Source: an uncultured Spartobacteria bacterium | Lineage (GTDB): Bacteria > Verrucomicrobiota > Verrucomicrobiia > Chthoniobacterales > JAATET01 | NCBI GenBank assembly: GCA_937901895.1 | Contig: CALGTD010000161.1 | Coordinates: 1 to 59,426 of the forward strand | Reading direction: 5' to 3' | Length of the DNA: 59,426 bases | In this document: positions 23,513-33,581 of the stretch, piece by piece | Layout: each line of letters opens with the position of its first letter | Position numbering within the stretch: the first letter of the stretch is position 1 | Position numbers and translations under genes: made by a program | Notes under the pieces: generated by a model | Databases searched by the model: none | The model's input: only the letters and a program-made list of their open reading frames with translations | Told to the model about the DNA's origin: nothing

Positions 23513-25456
23513 ATGTCAAAAATTCTAGGTATCGACCTCGGCACGACCAACTCCTGCATGGCCGTCATGGAGGGTGGAGAGCCGGTGGTCCTCGAAAATT
23601 CGGAAGGCGCGCGCACGACGCCATCCATCGTTGCTTTTTCCAAATCGGGCGAGCGTCTGGTCGGCCAGGCTGCGAAGCGCCAGGCGGTGACAAATCCCGC
23701 GAACACCATTTTCTCGGTCAAGCGTTTCATGGGCCGCAAGTATGCGGAGGTGAAGGACGAACTCGACCGCGTGCCTTACAAGGTCGTTGAGGCCCCGAAT
23801 GGCGACGCGCACATCGAGGTCGACGTGAACGGCGAGAAGAAGCGTTTCAGTCCGCCGGAAGTCTCCGCGATGATCCTGTCGAAGCTGAAGGCCGACGCGG
23901 AGGCGAAGCTGGGCGAGAAGATCACGCAGGCCGTGATCACCGTTCCCGCCTATTTCAACGATTCGCAGCGCAACGCGACCAAGGACGCGGGCAAGATCGC
24001 AGGTCTCGAAGTGCTCCGCATCATCAACGAGCCCACGGCCGCCTCGCTGGCCTACGGTCTCGACAAGAAGTCGGACGAGAAGATTGCAGTCTACGACCTC
24101 GGTGGCGGCACGTTCGACATTTCGGCGCTGGAGATCGGCGACGGTGTGTTCGAAGTCCGCGCGACCAATGGCGACACCCACCTCGGCGGTGACGACTGGG
24201 ACAACCGCCTGATGGATTGGATCATCGACGAATTCAAGACCGACACGGGCATCGATCTTTCCAAGCAGCCCGACGCGGTGCAGCGCATCAAGGAGGAGGC
24301 CGAGAAGGCCAAGATCGCGCTTTCCTCGACGCAGGAATACGAGATCAACCTGCCGTTCATCACCGCGGACCAGACCGGTCCGAAGCACATCCAGAAGAAG
24401 CTCACCCGCTCGAAGCTCGAGCAGCTCTGCGACGACCTTTTCGAGCGCACGAAGAAGCCCGTCGAGGCCTGCCTCGCGGATGCGAAGCTCAAGGCCAGCG
24501 ACATCGACGAGCTTGTGCTCGTTGGCGGCATGACCCGCATGCCGAAGGTTGTCGAAACGGCGCGCTCGCTCGTGGGCAAGGAACCGCACAAGGGCGTGAA
24601 TCCCGACGAAGTCGTGGCGATTGGCGCGGCGATCCAGGGCGGCGTGCTCCGCGGCGACGTGAAGGACGTGCTCCTGCTCGACGTGACCCCGCTCACGCTG
24701 GCGATCGAAACCGCCGGCGGCGTGGCCACGGCGATGATTCCGCGCAACACGACGATCCCCACCCGCAAGTCGCAGATCTTCTCGACCTACAGCGACAACC
24801 AGCCGGGCGTGGAGATCAAGGTGCTGCAGGGTGAGCGTCCGCTCAGCCGCGACAACAAGAATCTCGGCACGTTCCACCTCGACGGCATCCCGCCGGCCCC
24901 GCGTGGCGTTCCGCAGATCGAGGTGACCTTCGACATCGACGCGAACGGCATTCTCCACGTCTCCGCGAAGGATCTGGGCACCGGCAAGGAGCAGAAAATC
25001 TCCATCACCGGCAGCTCCGGTCTCAGCAAGGAGGAGGTCGAGAAGATGCAGCGCGAGGCCGAGGCCCACGCCGAGGAGGATCGCAAGGCGAAGGAGGCGA
25101 TCGAAACCCGCAACAACGCCGACAACCTCGCCTACCAGTGCGAGAAGCAGCTCAAGGAGCTTGGCGACAAGCTCGATGGCGCGAAGAAGAAGGAGATCGA
25201 GGATGCGATCGCCAGCGTGCGCGAAGCCCTCAAGGGCAACGACACCGACGCCATCCGCTCGGCTTCGGATGCGCTGCAGACGAAGTTCCAGTCCGTGAGC
25301 GAGGAGCTCTACAAGGCCGCGGCCGCCGCCCAGCAGGGTGGCGCCCAGGCCGGCCCGCAGGCTTCCGCGGATGAGGCATCCTCCGAACCCAAGAAAGCCG
25401 ATGGCGACGTGGTCGACGCGGAGTTCGAAATGGTCGACGAGGATCAGAAAAAATAA
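23513..25456 (+). CDS. dnaK: Chaperone DnaK (Hsp70)
   Basis: 647 residues, full length. N-terminal ATPase domain with ILGIDLGTTNSCMAVMEGG, the YFNDSQRNATKDAG and YDLGGGTFDISALE signatures, and LVGGMTRMPKV. The substrate-binding domain begins near 395 (DVTPLTLAIETAGG), and the C-terminal lid ends in an acidic DGDVVDAEFEMVDED tail. It refolds proteins with DnaJ and GrpE, whose genes are not in the window. Ribosome-binding site AGGAGAGG is 11 bp before the ATG. First gene of dnaK-groES-groEL. Confidence 0.98.
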   Translation: MSKILGIDLGTTNSCMAVMEGGEPVVLENSEGARTTPSIVAFSKSGERLVGQAAKRQAVTNPANTIFSVKRFMGRKYAEVKDELDRVPYKVVEAPNGDAHIEVDVNGEKKRFSPPEVSAMILSKLKADAEAKLGEKITQAVITVPAYFNDSQRNATKDAGKIAGLEVLRIINEPTAASLAYGLDKKSDEKIAVYDLGGGTFDISALEIGDGVFEVRATNGDTHLGGDDWDNRLMDWIIDEFKTDTGIDLSKQPDAVQRIKEEAEKAKIALSSTQEYEINLPFITADQTGPKHIQKKLTRSKLEQLCDDLFERTKKPVEACLADAKLKASDIDELVLVGGMTRMPKVVETARSLVGKEPHKGVNPDEVVAIGAAIQGGVLRGDVKDVLLLDVTPLTLAIETAGGVATAMIPRNTTIPTRKSQIFSTYSDNQPGVEIKVLQGERPLSRDNKNLGTFHLDGIPPAPRGVPQIEVTFDIDANGILHVSAKDLGTGKEQKISITGSSGLSKEEVEKMQREAEAHAEEDRKAKEAIETRNNADNLAYQCEKQLKELGDKLDGAKKKEIEDAIASVREALKGNDTDAIRSASDALQTKFQSVSEELYKAAAAAQQGGAQAGPQASADEASSEPKKADGDVVDAEFEMVDEDQKK

Positions 25457-25636
25457 TCCGGATTCCACGGGAAGGGCCGACTCCACCGGACCGGTGCCTT
25501 TCCGCAGGCGGTGGCGTGACGCAGGCCGGGAAGGCCGTCCATCAAACCGCTGAAGAATTTAGCAAATGGCCGCCGGCGCTCCGGCATCGACGGCCTTAGT
25601 TAAACAACCAAACCAAACCAAGGAGAAGAGCCAAAC

Positions 25637-25930
25637 ATGGCAGCCAACATCAAACCGATCGGCGATCGCGTGCTCGTGAAGCCGCTCGAAGAGAAGGAAG
25701 TCAAGAAAGGCGGAATCATCATCCCCGATACCGCCAAGGAAAAGCCGCAGGAAGGCGAAGTCGTTGCCCTCGGCACCGGCAAGGTCGATGACAACGGCAA
25801 GAAGGTCGAGTTCACCGTGAAGAAGGGGGACAAGGTCCTCATCAGCAAATACGGTGGAACCGAAGTGAAGATCGACGGGGAGAACTACCTGATCATGCGC
25901 GAGGACGACATCCTCGGCATCATCGGCTGA
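25637..25930 (+). CDS. groES: Co-chaperonin GroES (Hsp10)
   Basis: 97 residues, the usual length. IKPIGDRVLVKPLEEKE at the N-terminus, the mobile loop EVKKGGIIIPDTAKEKPQEG and the C-terminal YGGTEVKIDGENYLIMREDDILGII are standard. It caps GroEL. A strong ribosome-binding site AAGGAG lies 11 bp before the ATG. The 180-bp gap after dnaK holds short inverted G/C segments, but I see no CIRCE element or clear terminator. groEL follows after 43 bp. Confidence 0.98.
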   Translation: MAANIKPIGDRVLVKPLEEKEVKKGGIIIPDTAKEKPQEGEVVALGTGKVDDNGKKVEFTVKKGDKVLISKYGGTEVKIDGENYLIMREDDILGIIG

Positions 25931-25973
25931 TTCCGTCCTCCAAACGCTCAACCAACAACTCTCAACTCACACA

Positions 25974-27605
<1,632 letters not shown>

Positions 27606-27635
27606 GTCCCGCTCCACAGCGAAAACTCCAAAAAG

Positions 27636-27670
27636 CAGCCCCGGCCGCAAGGCCGGGGCTGTTTTGCTTT
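27636..27670 (+). terminator. Rho-independent terminator after groEL
   Basis: CAGCCCCGGCC-GCAA-GGCCGGGGCTG (27636-27661), an 11-bp perfect GC stem with a GCAA tetraloop, followed by TTTTGCTTT. It ends the chaperonin transcript and may also help insulate the convergent gene ending at 27702. Confidence 0.93.
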
Positions 27671-27701
27671 AGGGACGGAACGGAGGGTGTCGGAGGCGCT
27701 G

Positions 27702-29288
27702 CTAGTCTTCGGACGCGTTCAGGATCAATGCAAAATCCTGCGCCTGCTCCGGAGAAAGCTGGAGACGGGAGAGCATGGAGCGCGCGGTGGCGGGATCGCT
27801 GTCGGCGAGACTCTCGAACGCATCCTGCAGGGCCATCCGTCGCTTGCGCGGATTCTGGATCACCTGCGCCTTTTCCAGTGCGAACTCGGGGTGGTCGAAC
27901 GCGGCGGCTTCGACAACGATTGCAGTCGCGGCGTCTCTCTCGGTGGCGTTGGGCAGGGTTTCCGCCCAGTTCTGGACGGTCTCGGGATTCTCGTCGGCTT
28001 CGATCCAGCTTCTGGTGACCGCCTCCACGGAGGGGAGACGATCCGGTCCCGCAAGACGGGGGATCGCTGCGGCCGCGGCAGTCGGGTCACTCTCCGCCCA
28101 TGTATCGAAGAGGGTTTCCGCGACGGCGGGCGTCGATTGCCCGGTGGAGACATAGTGTTCGAGTGCGGCGGCCGGCGCCTGACGCGCCCACACACGATAG
28201 ACCGCGGCGGTGGCTTCGGTTCGAAGGCGACCTTCGGGCAGTGTGCCCGCCCACGAAAGTGCACCGGGCACATCTGAGGTGGCCCAGGAGGTGGCGATTG
28301 CAATGGCGGCGTCATCAAGATACTCGGCATTCGGACTGTTTCGGACGGCGGCTTTTGCATCCTCCTCGCTGAGTCCGAAGAACTCGGTCTCGGCATTGGT
28401 GTCGAGTTCCGCGCGGTCCCTTTCGAGTTGAGCTGCAAACTCGGACTCCAGTCTGTCGCGAAAGGCTGCGAACTCGGTGGCGGCCTCGTGCGGACGGAAT
28501 GAAGCGATGGTCCGCAGCACACTGCCCATCATGAAGGCGCTTTCCGCGGGGTTCCGCAGGCGATTTGCGGTCGCGATGGCCAGGGCCGGATTCGTTTCCG
28601 CCACAACGGCTCCGACAGCGGCGAATGCCTCCATGCGTCGGAGCGATGGCGGGAGGGAATCGGCGAGCGCGATGCCTTCGGCGGGGGAAGTGCGGGCGAG
28701 TTCCGGGGCGATCTCGACGATGGCGGCATGCAGCTCCCGGTCGTAGAGCCATTGTCTTGCCCATTCGAGAGCCCTGGTGGGATCCTGGGGAGCGTAGTTC
28801 ACGATGAGGCGCTCGATCACGACACGCAACTGGACCGATTCCGCCGCATGGTCACTGATCTGCGGCAGCGCGGTCATCAGCGCGGGGGCGAGCAGTTTCC
28901 ACATGCGGCTGTCGTCCGTTTCATCAACCTCGAGTTCGTCGATGAATTCAAGGAATGCGGGAATGTCGCGATCGAGCCAGGCGCGGGTCAATTCGACGAG
29001 CACTTCGCTGCGCAGGGAGTCATCGTCGATTGCCATGGCCGCGAGTGCAAGTGATGGGAGTCCGCCGGTTTCACAGGCTTCGATTCCCGCCTTCCATTCC
29101 TCGCTGGTCCGCCATGCGAGGGCGGGCTGCGCCCTGCCCGCATGGGAAACTTCCGCAGGCTCGTGGCGGGATTCCGCGGAGGATGAAGGCTCGTGCGTGG
29201 AACGGGAAAGGAACAGGACCCCCGCTGCAACCACCCCTGCGGTGCCGGTAAACAGTGCGATTTCGCGCAAGCCGAATTTTCGAGACAT
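27702..29288 (-). CDS. Secreted or membrane-anchored alpha-solenoid protein of unknown function
   Basis: 528 residues. An N-terminal hydrophobic segment (about 11-27) serves as anchor or signal. The rest is almost all helical repeats of about 30-35 residues with a recurrent pattern of Ala-Trp, Asp-Pro and Leu-Pro turns (RALEWARQWLYD, ALSWAGTLPEGRLRTEA, NWAETLPNATERDAA, FDTWAESDPTAAA). I do not recognise a named family; similar large solenoids are common in Verrucomicrobiota. No catalytic motif is evident. It may be a scaffold at the cell surface. Lies downstream of the amidase on the same strand? No: it is 86 bp past the amidase stop, reading in the same direction, with a large hairpin between them. 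Confidence 0.75.
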   Translation of the reverse strand: MSRKFGLREIALFTGTAGVVAAGVLFLSRSTHEPSSSAESRHEPAEVSHAGRAQPALAWRTSEEWKAGIEACETGGLPSLALAAMAIDDDSLRSEVLVELTRAWLDRDIPAFLEFIDELEVDETDDSRMWKLLAPALMTALPQISDHAAESVQLRVVIERLIVNYAPQDPTRALEWARQWLYDRELHAAIVEIAPELARTSPAEGIALADSLPPSLRRMEAFAAVGAVVAETNPALAIATANRLRNPAESAFMMGSVLRTIASFRPHEAATEFAAFRDRLESEFAAQLERDRAELDTNAETEFFGLSEEDAKAAVRNSPNAEYLDDAAIAIATSWATSDVPGALSWAGTLPEGRLRTEATAAVYRVWARQAPAAALEHYVSTGQSTPAVAETLFDTWAESDPTAAAAAIPRLAGPDRLPSVEAVTRSWIEADENPETVQNWAETLPNATERDAATAIVVEAAAFDHPEFALEKAQVIQNPRKRRMALQDAFESLADSDPATARSMLSRLQLSPEQAQDFALILNASED

Positions 29289-29311
29289 GATCGGATTCTG
29301 ACGTGAAGGCC

Positions 29312-29361
29312 CGAGACTGGCGGGGCCGCTGAAAACCTGTCAGCAGCCCCGCGATGTCTCG
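29312..29361 (-). terminator. Long three-part hairpin between amidase and solenoid genes
   Basis: On the minus strand, CGAGAC/GTCTCG, GCGGGGC/GCCCCGC and GCTGA/TCAGC pair in register around a short loop, giving a stem of 18 pairs broken by small bulges. It begins 13 bp past the amidase stop. No T-run follows, so it may be a Rho-dependent pause, an RNA processing or stability element, or an intrinsic terminator of non-standard type. Confidence 0.45.
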
Positions 29362-29374
29362 ATCCGTCGGAGGT

Positions 29375-31387
29375 TTAGCCCGGAAGCTTGATCTTCGAGA
29401 GTTTTGCGTTCGTGTTGCCGAGACGGTCCTTTGCGATGACCGTTACGTTGACCCGCTTGTCGGAGGCCTTCGTGATCTTCTTGAGGAGCGTCAGCTTCAC
29501 AGATGCGGTCCACGAGCGATTACCCTTCTTGACCGGCACCTTGCGACCGTTCACGAGGACGACGACGCTTTTCACGCCGCTGCCGTCGCGGGCCTTGCCT
29601 TCAAGCAGAAGTTTCGCCTTGCCGCCCTTGCCGACGATCTTGGCGGAGGATTTCACCGCGAGCACCGGCGGTGCGGTCTCCGCGGGTTTAGGCGGAGCTG
29701 CCGGAAGTTCGAACTCGAAGACTTCCCCATCCAGCGGAGGGGCAAGCGGGGAGGGGATGCGATGCTTCGTGCCCGCCTCGTAGGCCGCGGCGAGCGCGAG
29801 GTTTTCATCGTCCCTCCAGAAACGGCCGAGGAAACCGATCGTCGTGGGCTCGCCCGTGCTTAGGACGCCCATCGGCACCGTGACCAACGGCAGGGAAAAC
29901 GAGTTGATCTGGGCTCGACCGGGGGATGTGTTGCCGGTCGGGGTCTTGTTCGTGCTTGTCGGGAAGACAAGCGCGTCGAGTCCTTCCGATGCCATCCACG
30001 CCTCCCAGTCGAGGATCTGATAGCGCACGGCGAGGAAGTGCTCGATGGCATCTGGATGTTCAGGCCCGAACGTTTCCTGATTCGCGATCGCATCGCGAGC
30101 CGCCTGCGGAAGCTGTGTCACCGGCATGATGCGGTCCACCACCTTTTGATGCAGGGTTTCCTGGGTATCCTCCGGAGTTTTGAGAACGGACTCCAGGAAG
30201 AGTTTGAACGCGTAGCCGCGAGCCCCGGCGACCATGTTGCCCGTGGTGTCGGAGGTCACCGGGTTGTAGAGCTTCCGGGTTGGTGGCGTCTCCACGTCGG
30301 CAGGCACTGATTCACGCCGGCCGGTGAAGGTGATGTCGAGATGCGAAGGCATCGTGACTTCGACGACTGTGGCGCCGAGAGCCTCGAGCTCGGCGCGAGC
30401 AGACGCGAAGATCGTGTTGATCTCGCCGGCGATGCCGGTGGTCGAATTCGAGAGGAAGTTCGTGAGAACGCCGATTTTCTTGCCTTTCAGCGTCGTGCCG
30501 GCCGCCTTTTGTGGAAACGCGCTTGGGAGCGCACGATCTGGGATCACAGTGACATCGGCCCAGATGTCCTCAGGATCCGGCGCGACCAGGGCGTCCATCA
30601 CGTAGGCGTTGTCCTTGGCGTAACGTGCCATCGGCCCGACCACGTCGCGGTCCCAAGCGAGGGGCGCGAGGCCGTGCACGGAAATGGCGGCGTTGCTCGT
30701 CTTGTAGCCGACGATGCCTGCACGGTCGGACGGACCGCGAACCGAACCGCCGGTTTCACCGCCGAGCGCGAAGGTGGCGAAGTTTGCCGCGGTTGCCGTG
30801 GCGGGACCGCCGCTGCTGCCTCCGGAGACATAACCGGGGACGTAGGCATTCTTCACCGAACCCCAGGTCTGCGATGTGGAGCTGCTCGCCGAAGACTGGA
30901 AGGTATCCTGGTTCGCATGGCCGAGAAAGACTGCGCCCGCCGCGCGGAGGCGTGCGATGGGTGTGCAGTCGTAGGGAGAGACGAGATCCTCCCAGACGGT
31001 GAGACCGTTGGTCACCGGCAGTCCCTCTGCGGCGTAGTTGCCCTTCGTCACAAAAGGAATGCCATGGAGTGGTCCGATCTTGACGCCGCTCCTGCGCAGT
31101 CTGTCAGCTGCCGCCGCCTCGCGGATCGCATCCGGATTCAGCGCCGGGACGGAGTTCAGATTTGGGCCGTCCTGGTCATAGGTCGCGATCCGGCTCATAT
31201 ACATGAGCACCAGATCCACGCTGGTCAGCGCACCCGCGTCCATCGCCTGCTGGATGTCGTCGATCGTCGCGGTCTCGAGATTGAACTCGACGGTTTTCGC
31301 TCCGAGCGAACCTGCGATGGCAATCGTGACTGCAGAAGCGATGGCGATCCATCGCCGTGTCCTTAATATCCCCACACCTGATTTCAT
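29375..31387 (-). CDS. Secreted amidase-signature enzyme with C-terminal Ig-like domain
   Basis: 670 residues. Signal peptide about 1-30. Amidase-signature domain about 35-545 with the catalytic triad in place: Lys115 (PFVTKGNY), cis-Ser191 (VSGGSSGGPA) and nucleophile Ser215 (GGETGGSVRGPS). The N-terminal block SVDLVLMYMSRIATYDQDGPNLNSV is typical of extracellular members. Residues about 575-670 form a beta-rich domain with Lys-rich strands (VKSVVVLVNGRKVPVKKG), like bacterial Ig-like modules. It hydrolyses an amide outside the cell; substrate unknown. Confidence 0.9.
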   Translation of the reverse strand: MKSGVGILRTRRWIAIASAVTIAIAGSLGAKTVEFNLETATIDDIQQAMDAGALTSVDLVLMYMSRIATYDQDGPNLNSVPALNPDAIREAAAADRLRRSGVKIGPLHGIPFVTKGNYAAEGLPVTNGLTVWEDLVSPYDCTPIARLRAAGAVFLGHANQDTFQSSASSSTSQTWGSVKNAYVPGYVSGGSSGGPATATAANFATFALGGETGGSVRGPSDRAGIVGYKTSNAAISVHGLAPLAWDRDVVGPMARYAKDNAYVMDALVAPDPEDIWADVTVIPDRALPSAFPQKAAGTTLKGKKIGVLTNFLSNSTTGIAGEINTIFASARAELEALGATVVEVTMPSHLDITFTGRRESVPADVETPPTRKLYNPVTSDTTGNMVAGARGYAFKLFLESVLKTPEDTQETLHQKVVDRIMPVTQLPQAARDAIANQETFGPEHPDAIEHFLAVRYQILDWEAWMASEGLDALVFPTSTNKTPTGNTSPGRAQINSFSLPLVTVPMGVLSTGEPTTIGFLGRFWRDDENLALAAAYEAGTKHRIPSPLAPPLDGEVFEFELPAAPPKPAETAPPVLAVKSSAKIVGKGGKAKLLLEGKARDGSGVKSVVVLVNGRKVPVKKGNRSWTASVKLTLLKKITKASDKRVNVTVIAKDRLGNTNAKLSKIKLPG

Positions 31388-31473
31388 CTTTGTTTTTTCG
31401 GTTGTATTGTCCTTGCCGGCGCGGAATTGCGACGGGAGGCGATGCGGGGCTTAGCAAACGAAATGCCAGATCG

Positions 31474-31488
31474 GTGACACATAGTCAC
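31474..31488. promoter_or_regulatory. Inverted repeat GTGAC-N5-GTCAC upstream of the amidase
   Basis: Perfect 5-bp inverted repeat (GTGAC-ACATA-GTCAC) 87 bp upstream of the amidase start, in the 274-bp gap before the spermidine-synthase-like genes. Looks like a regulator half-site pair; the binding factor is unknown. I see no clear promoter or gene in the rest of this gap. Confidence 0.4.
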
Positions 31489-31661
31489 AACCGCTTCACC
31501 CAGACGGGCTTGGAAATTTTACGTCGCGATTTGGCGACGGTGCTGATTGCGATCGTCGGATCGATACGCTGACAAATCTGCACAAATTTACGCATCCCGT
31601 GCCGTCCGGCGAAAACCATGTCGCCGCGATCGGCGAGATACGCAGGTGGAGAGTGGTGACG

Positions 31662-32576
31662 CTAGCCGCCGCTGACCGGCGCTGCGGGGCCGGGGGCGGG
31701 CACAATCTTGTAATACTCCGCGGGAGCAAAATCGTCCGTCATCACACGCCCGCGCTGAAATTGGGCTTCGGTCAGCGGGATGATCGCTTTGACGATGGTC
31801 GCGGGATCGATCTCGCGCTTCCAGGTTTCGCCCGGGGCATTGTTCGGATCGAACGCGCGAAGTCGCTGTTCCAGTGTCCCTTGAGGCAGATTCGCGGCGA
31901 GGATGATGATGTTTCCCGTGGCGGGCACATCCAGCGCGACGACATCGGAAAAGGCCGCCCGGTAGGTCGCGAGATCGTAATAAATGAGCTCCGAGCCGGT
32001 GTGCACATTGGAGATCAGAACGCCGTCCGGGGACAGCTTCGCCGCTGCTTCCTTGTAAAACTCGAGCGTCTTCAGGTGCGGCGGCACGACGCTTCCGTGA
32101 AAGGCATCGAGGAGAATCCAGTCATAGACCTCTTTGCTGCGCCGAAGGAACGACCGGCCGTCACGGGTGACGACCTTGTTGATGTCGGACTCCTCGAATC
32201 CCATGTATTGCTTTGCGAGCTGGACGACCTTGGGATCGATTTCCACCGACGTGAGCGTGGCATTCGGATAGGTCTCGTTGAACAGTCGGTTGAATCCGCC
32301 GCCGCCGAGGCCGATGAGGAGGGCGTTCTTCGGATCAGGTGCGACCATCGACCCCGCAAAAAGAAACTTCACGTAGGGCACGACGATACGCGACGGGTCG
32401 TCGAGATCGATGCCCGACTCGCGGGCCTGCCATCCGCGGTAGTTCGCATACATCTCCACGATGCTGCCGCGGCGCGAGACGATGAGGTGACCGTAGACGG
32501 AATCGAATTCCTTGACGAAATCCTCCGCAAGAACGGGGCTGGCAATGGCGAGGGCGATCAGTGTGATGCGGACCAT
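31662..32576 (-). CDS. Spermidine synthase-like catalytic protein (split from its membrane partner)
   Basis: 304 residues from the ATG at 32576. A hydrophobic N-terminus (1-17, ending VLA-E) looks like a signal peptide or a final membrane span. The rest is a spermidine-synthase-type Rossmann fold: ALLIGLGGGGFNRL (SAM-binding loop near 86-99), TSVEIDP (Glu112), VTRDGRSFL and ILLDAFHG (Asp157). Key acidic residues are present but whether putrescine is the acceptor is unclear. Overlaps the upstream membrane gene by 19 bp; in many genomes the two parts are one fused protein. Confidence 0.8.
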   Translation of the reverse strand: MVRITLIALAIASPVLAEDFVKEFDSVYGHLIVSRRGSIVEMYANYRGWQARESGIDLDDPSRIVVPYVKFLFAGSMVAPDPKNALLIGLGGGGFNRLFNETYPNATLTSVEIDPKVVQLAKQYMGFEESDINKVVTRDGRSFLRRSKEVYDWILLDAFHGSVVPPHLKTLEFYKEAAAKLSPDGVLISNVHTGSELIYYDLATYRAAFSDVVALDVPATGNIIILAANLPQGTLEQRLRAFDPNNAPGETWKREIDPATIVKAIIPLTEAQFQRGRVMTDDFAPAEYYKIVPAPGPAAPVSGG

Positions 32577-33232
32577 GAGCGGGTCATGAGAAGGATGAAT
32601 GCCGTGAAGAACACCGCCGCCGTGACGGCCCAGCCGTGGAGGATGGCCGGCATCGGGAAATTGGGAATGAGGAACAGCGCCGTGAGAAAGACGCCCGCGA
32701 TGTTGCCCACGGTGCTGACGCCGTAGAGCCGGCCGGCCGCGCGACCCGAACGGACCCCTGTCTCGGCGAGGAGTTCGATTGCGATCGGAGTGACACTCGA
32801 GAGCGTCACCACCGGAGGACCAAAAAGCGTGATGCATCCGAGGAGGAGCGCCGTGATGACGGAATCAAAATTCTGCTCGAGGCCCGCCAGCAATGGCTTG
32901 CGGACGATTTCGCCGAGCACGAGCGATGCGACGGCGATCGCACCGATTGCAATGACGGCGTTCCGGCGACGGGTCGCCGGCATCGCGCTCACCCAGCCTC
33001 CGAGAAAGGAGCCGGCGGTGAATGCCGCGAGAAAGGTGCTGATCAGCACCGACCAGACAATGTAGTCGCCGCCGAAGAACGGCGTGAGCACGCGCGACGC
33101 GACCTGCTGGTATCCCATGCTCAGGATGCCAAAGCAAAAGACGATGAGGAACAGGAGAAGGACTCGCACGGAACGGTTGGACGGGTAAGGGCTGGAATGC
33201 TCCGGGTCAAGCCGCGCCGGCCCCACCCTCAA
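32558..33232 (-). CDS. Membrane domain partner of a fused-type spermidine synthase
   Basis: 224 residues from a TTG at 33232 that overlaps the previous stop as TTGA; a GTG at 33169 is an alternative. About six to seven membrane spans. Typical opening of the membrane part of fused MFS/spermidine synthases: FCFGILSMGYQQVASRVLTPFFGGDYIVWS, given here in parts, then FTAGSFLGGWVSA and GPPVVTLSSVTPIAIELLAE and YGVSTVGNIAGVFLTALFLIP. The gene probably works with the catalytic gene that follows it. Confidence 0.75.
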   Translation of the reverse strand: MRVGPARLDPEHSSPYPSNRSVRVLLLFLIVFCFGILSMGYQQVASRVLTPFFGGDYIVWSVLISTFLAAFTAGSFLGGWVSAMPATRRRNAVIAIGAIAVASLVLGEIVRKPLLAGLEQNFDSVITALLLGCITLFGPPVVTLSSVTPIAIELLAETGVRSGRAAGRLYGVSTVGNIAGVFLTALFLIPNFPMPAILHGWAVTAAVFFTAFILLMTRSWSASH

Positions 33233-33525
33233 TTTCGCTGCCGGATGCGGCGTCGTTCCTGTGCCAGGAAAAGCGGAAGAAATCGGGATTCGATTTCCCG
33301 AAAGGCCGCCTCGATCCCCTGCGCCGCATAGATGCGGCCGATCTCGGCCTCAACGGCCGTGGGATTTCCGAACGCCGACAGAAACTGGTTCGAGGTAAAT
33401 GCCGAAAGGCGTCCGCCGTCCATCGCGCCATGCTCGCGAAGGATCCACTCCCGTGCAAAGAGGCTCAGCACGGCGTCGCCGATCCATGCGTCGTTTCGAG
33501 TGGCTGCGTCGGGCTTTTTCGGCAT
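33229..33525 (-). CDS. Small RNase III-domain protein (Mini-III-like)
   Basis: 98 residues from the ATG at 33525; a TTG at 33585 overlapping the ligase stop as TTGA would give 118. One RNase III-type helical domain: RNDAWIGDAVLSLFARE carries the acidic signature region, and TSNQFLSAFGNPTAVEAEIGRIYA matches the second helical part. It lacks a double-stranded RNA-binding domain. Mini-III proteins process rRNA; for this one catalysis is not proven. It sits between the exonuclease-ligase fusion and the membrane gene, all with overlapping ends. Confidence 0.7.
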   Translation of the reverse strand: MPKKPDAATRNDAWIGDAVLSLFAREWILREHGAMDGGRLSAFTSNQFLSAFGNPTAVEAEIGRIYAAQGIEAAFREIESRFLPLFLAQERRRIRQRN

Positions 33526-33581
33526 CCCGGGAGGCTGAGAGCGAACGTCAGGCGTCGCAAGGGAGAAAGTCGGAGGGACTC

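Noticed and set aside
25457..25636. CIRCE element before groES
   Set aside because: TTAGCA occurs near 25558 but the rest of the consensus and the inverted arm are missing.
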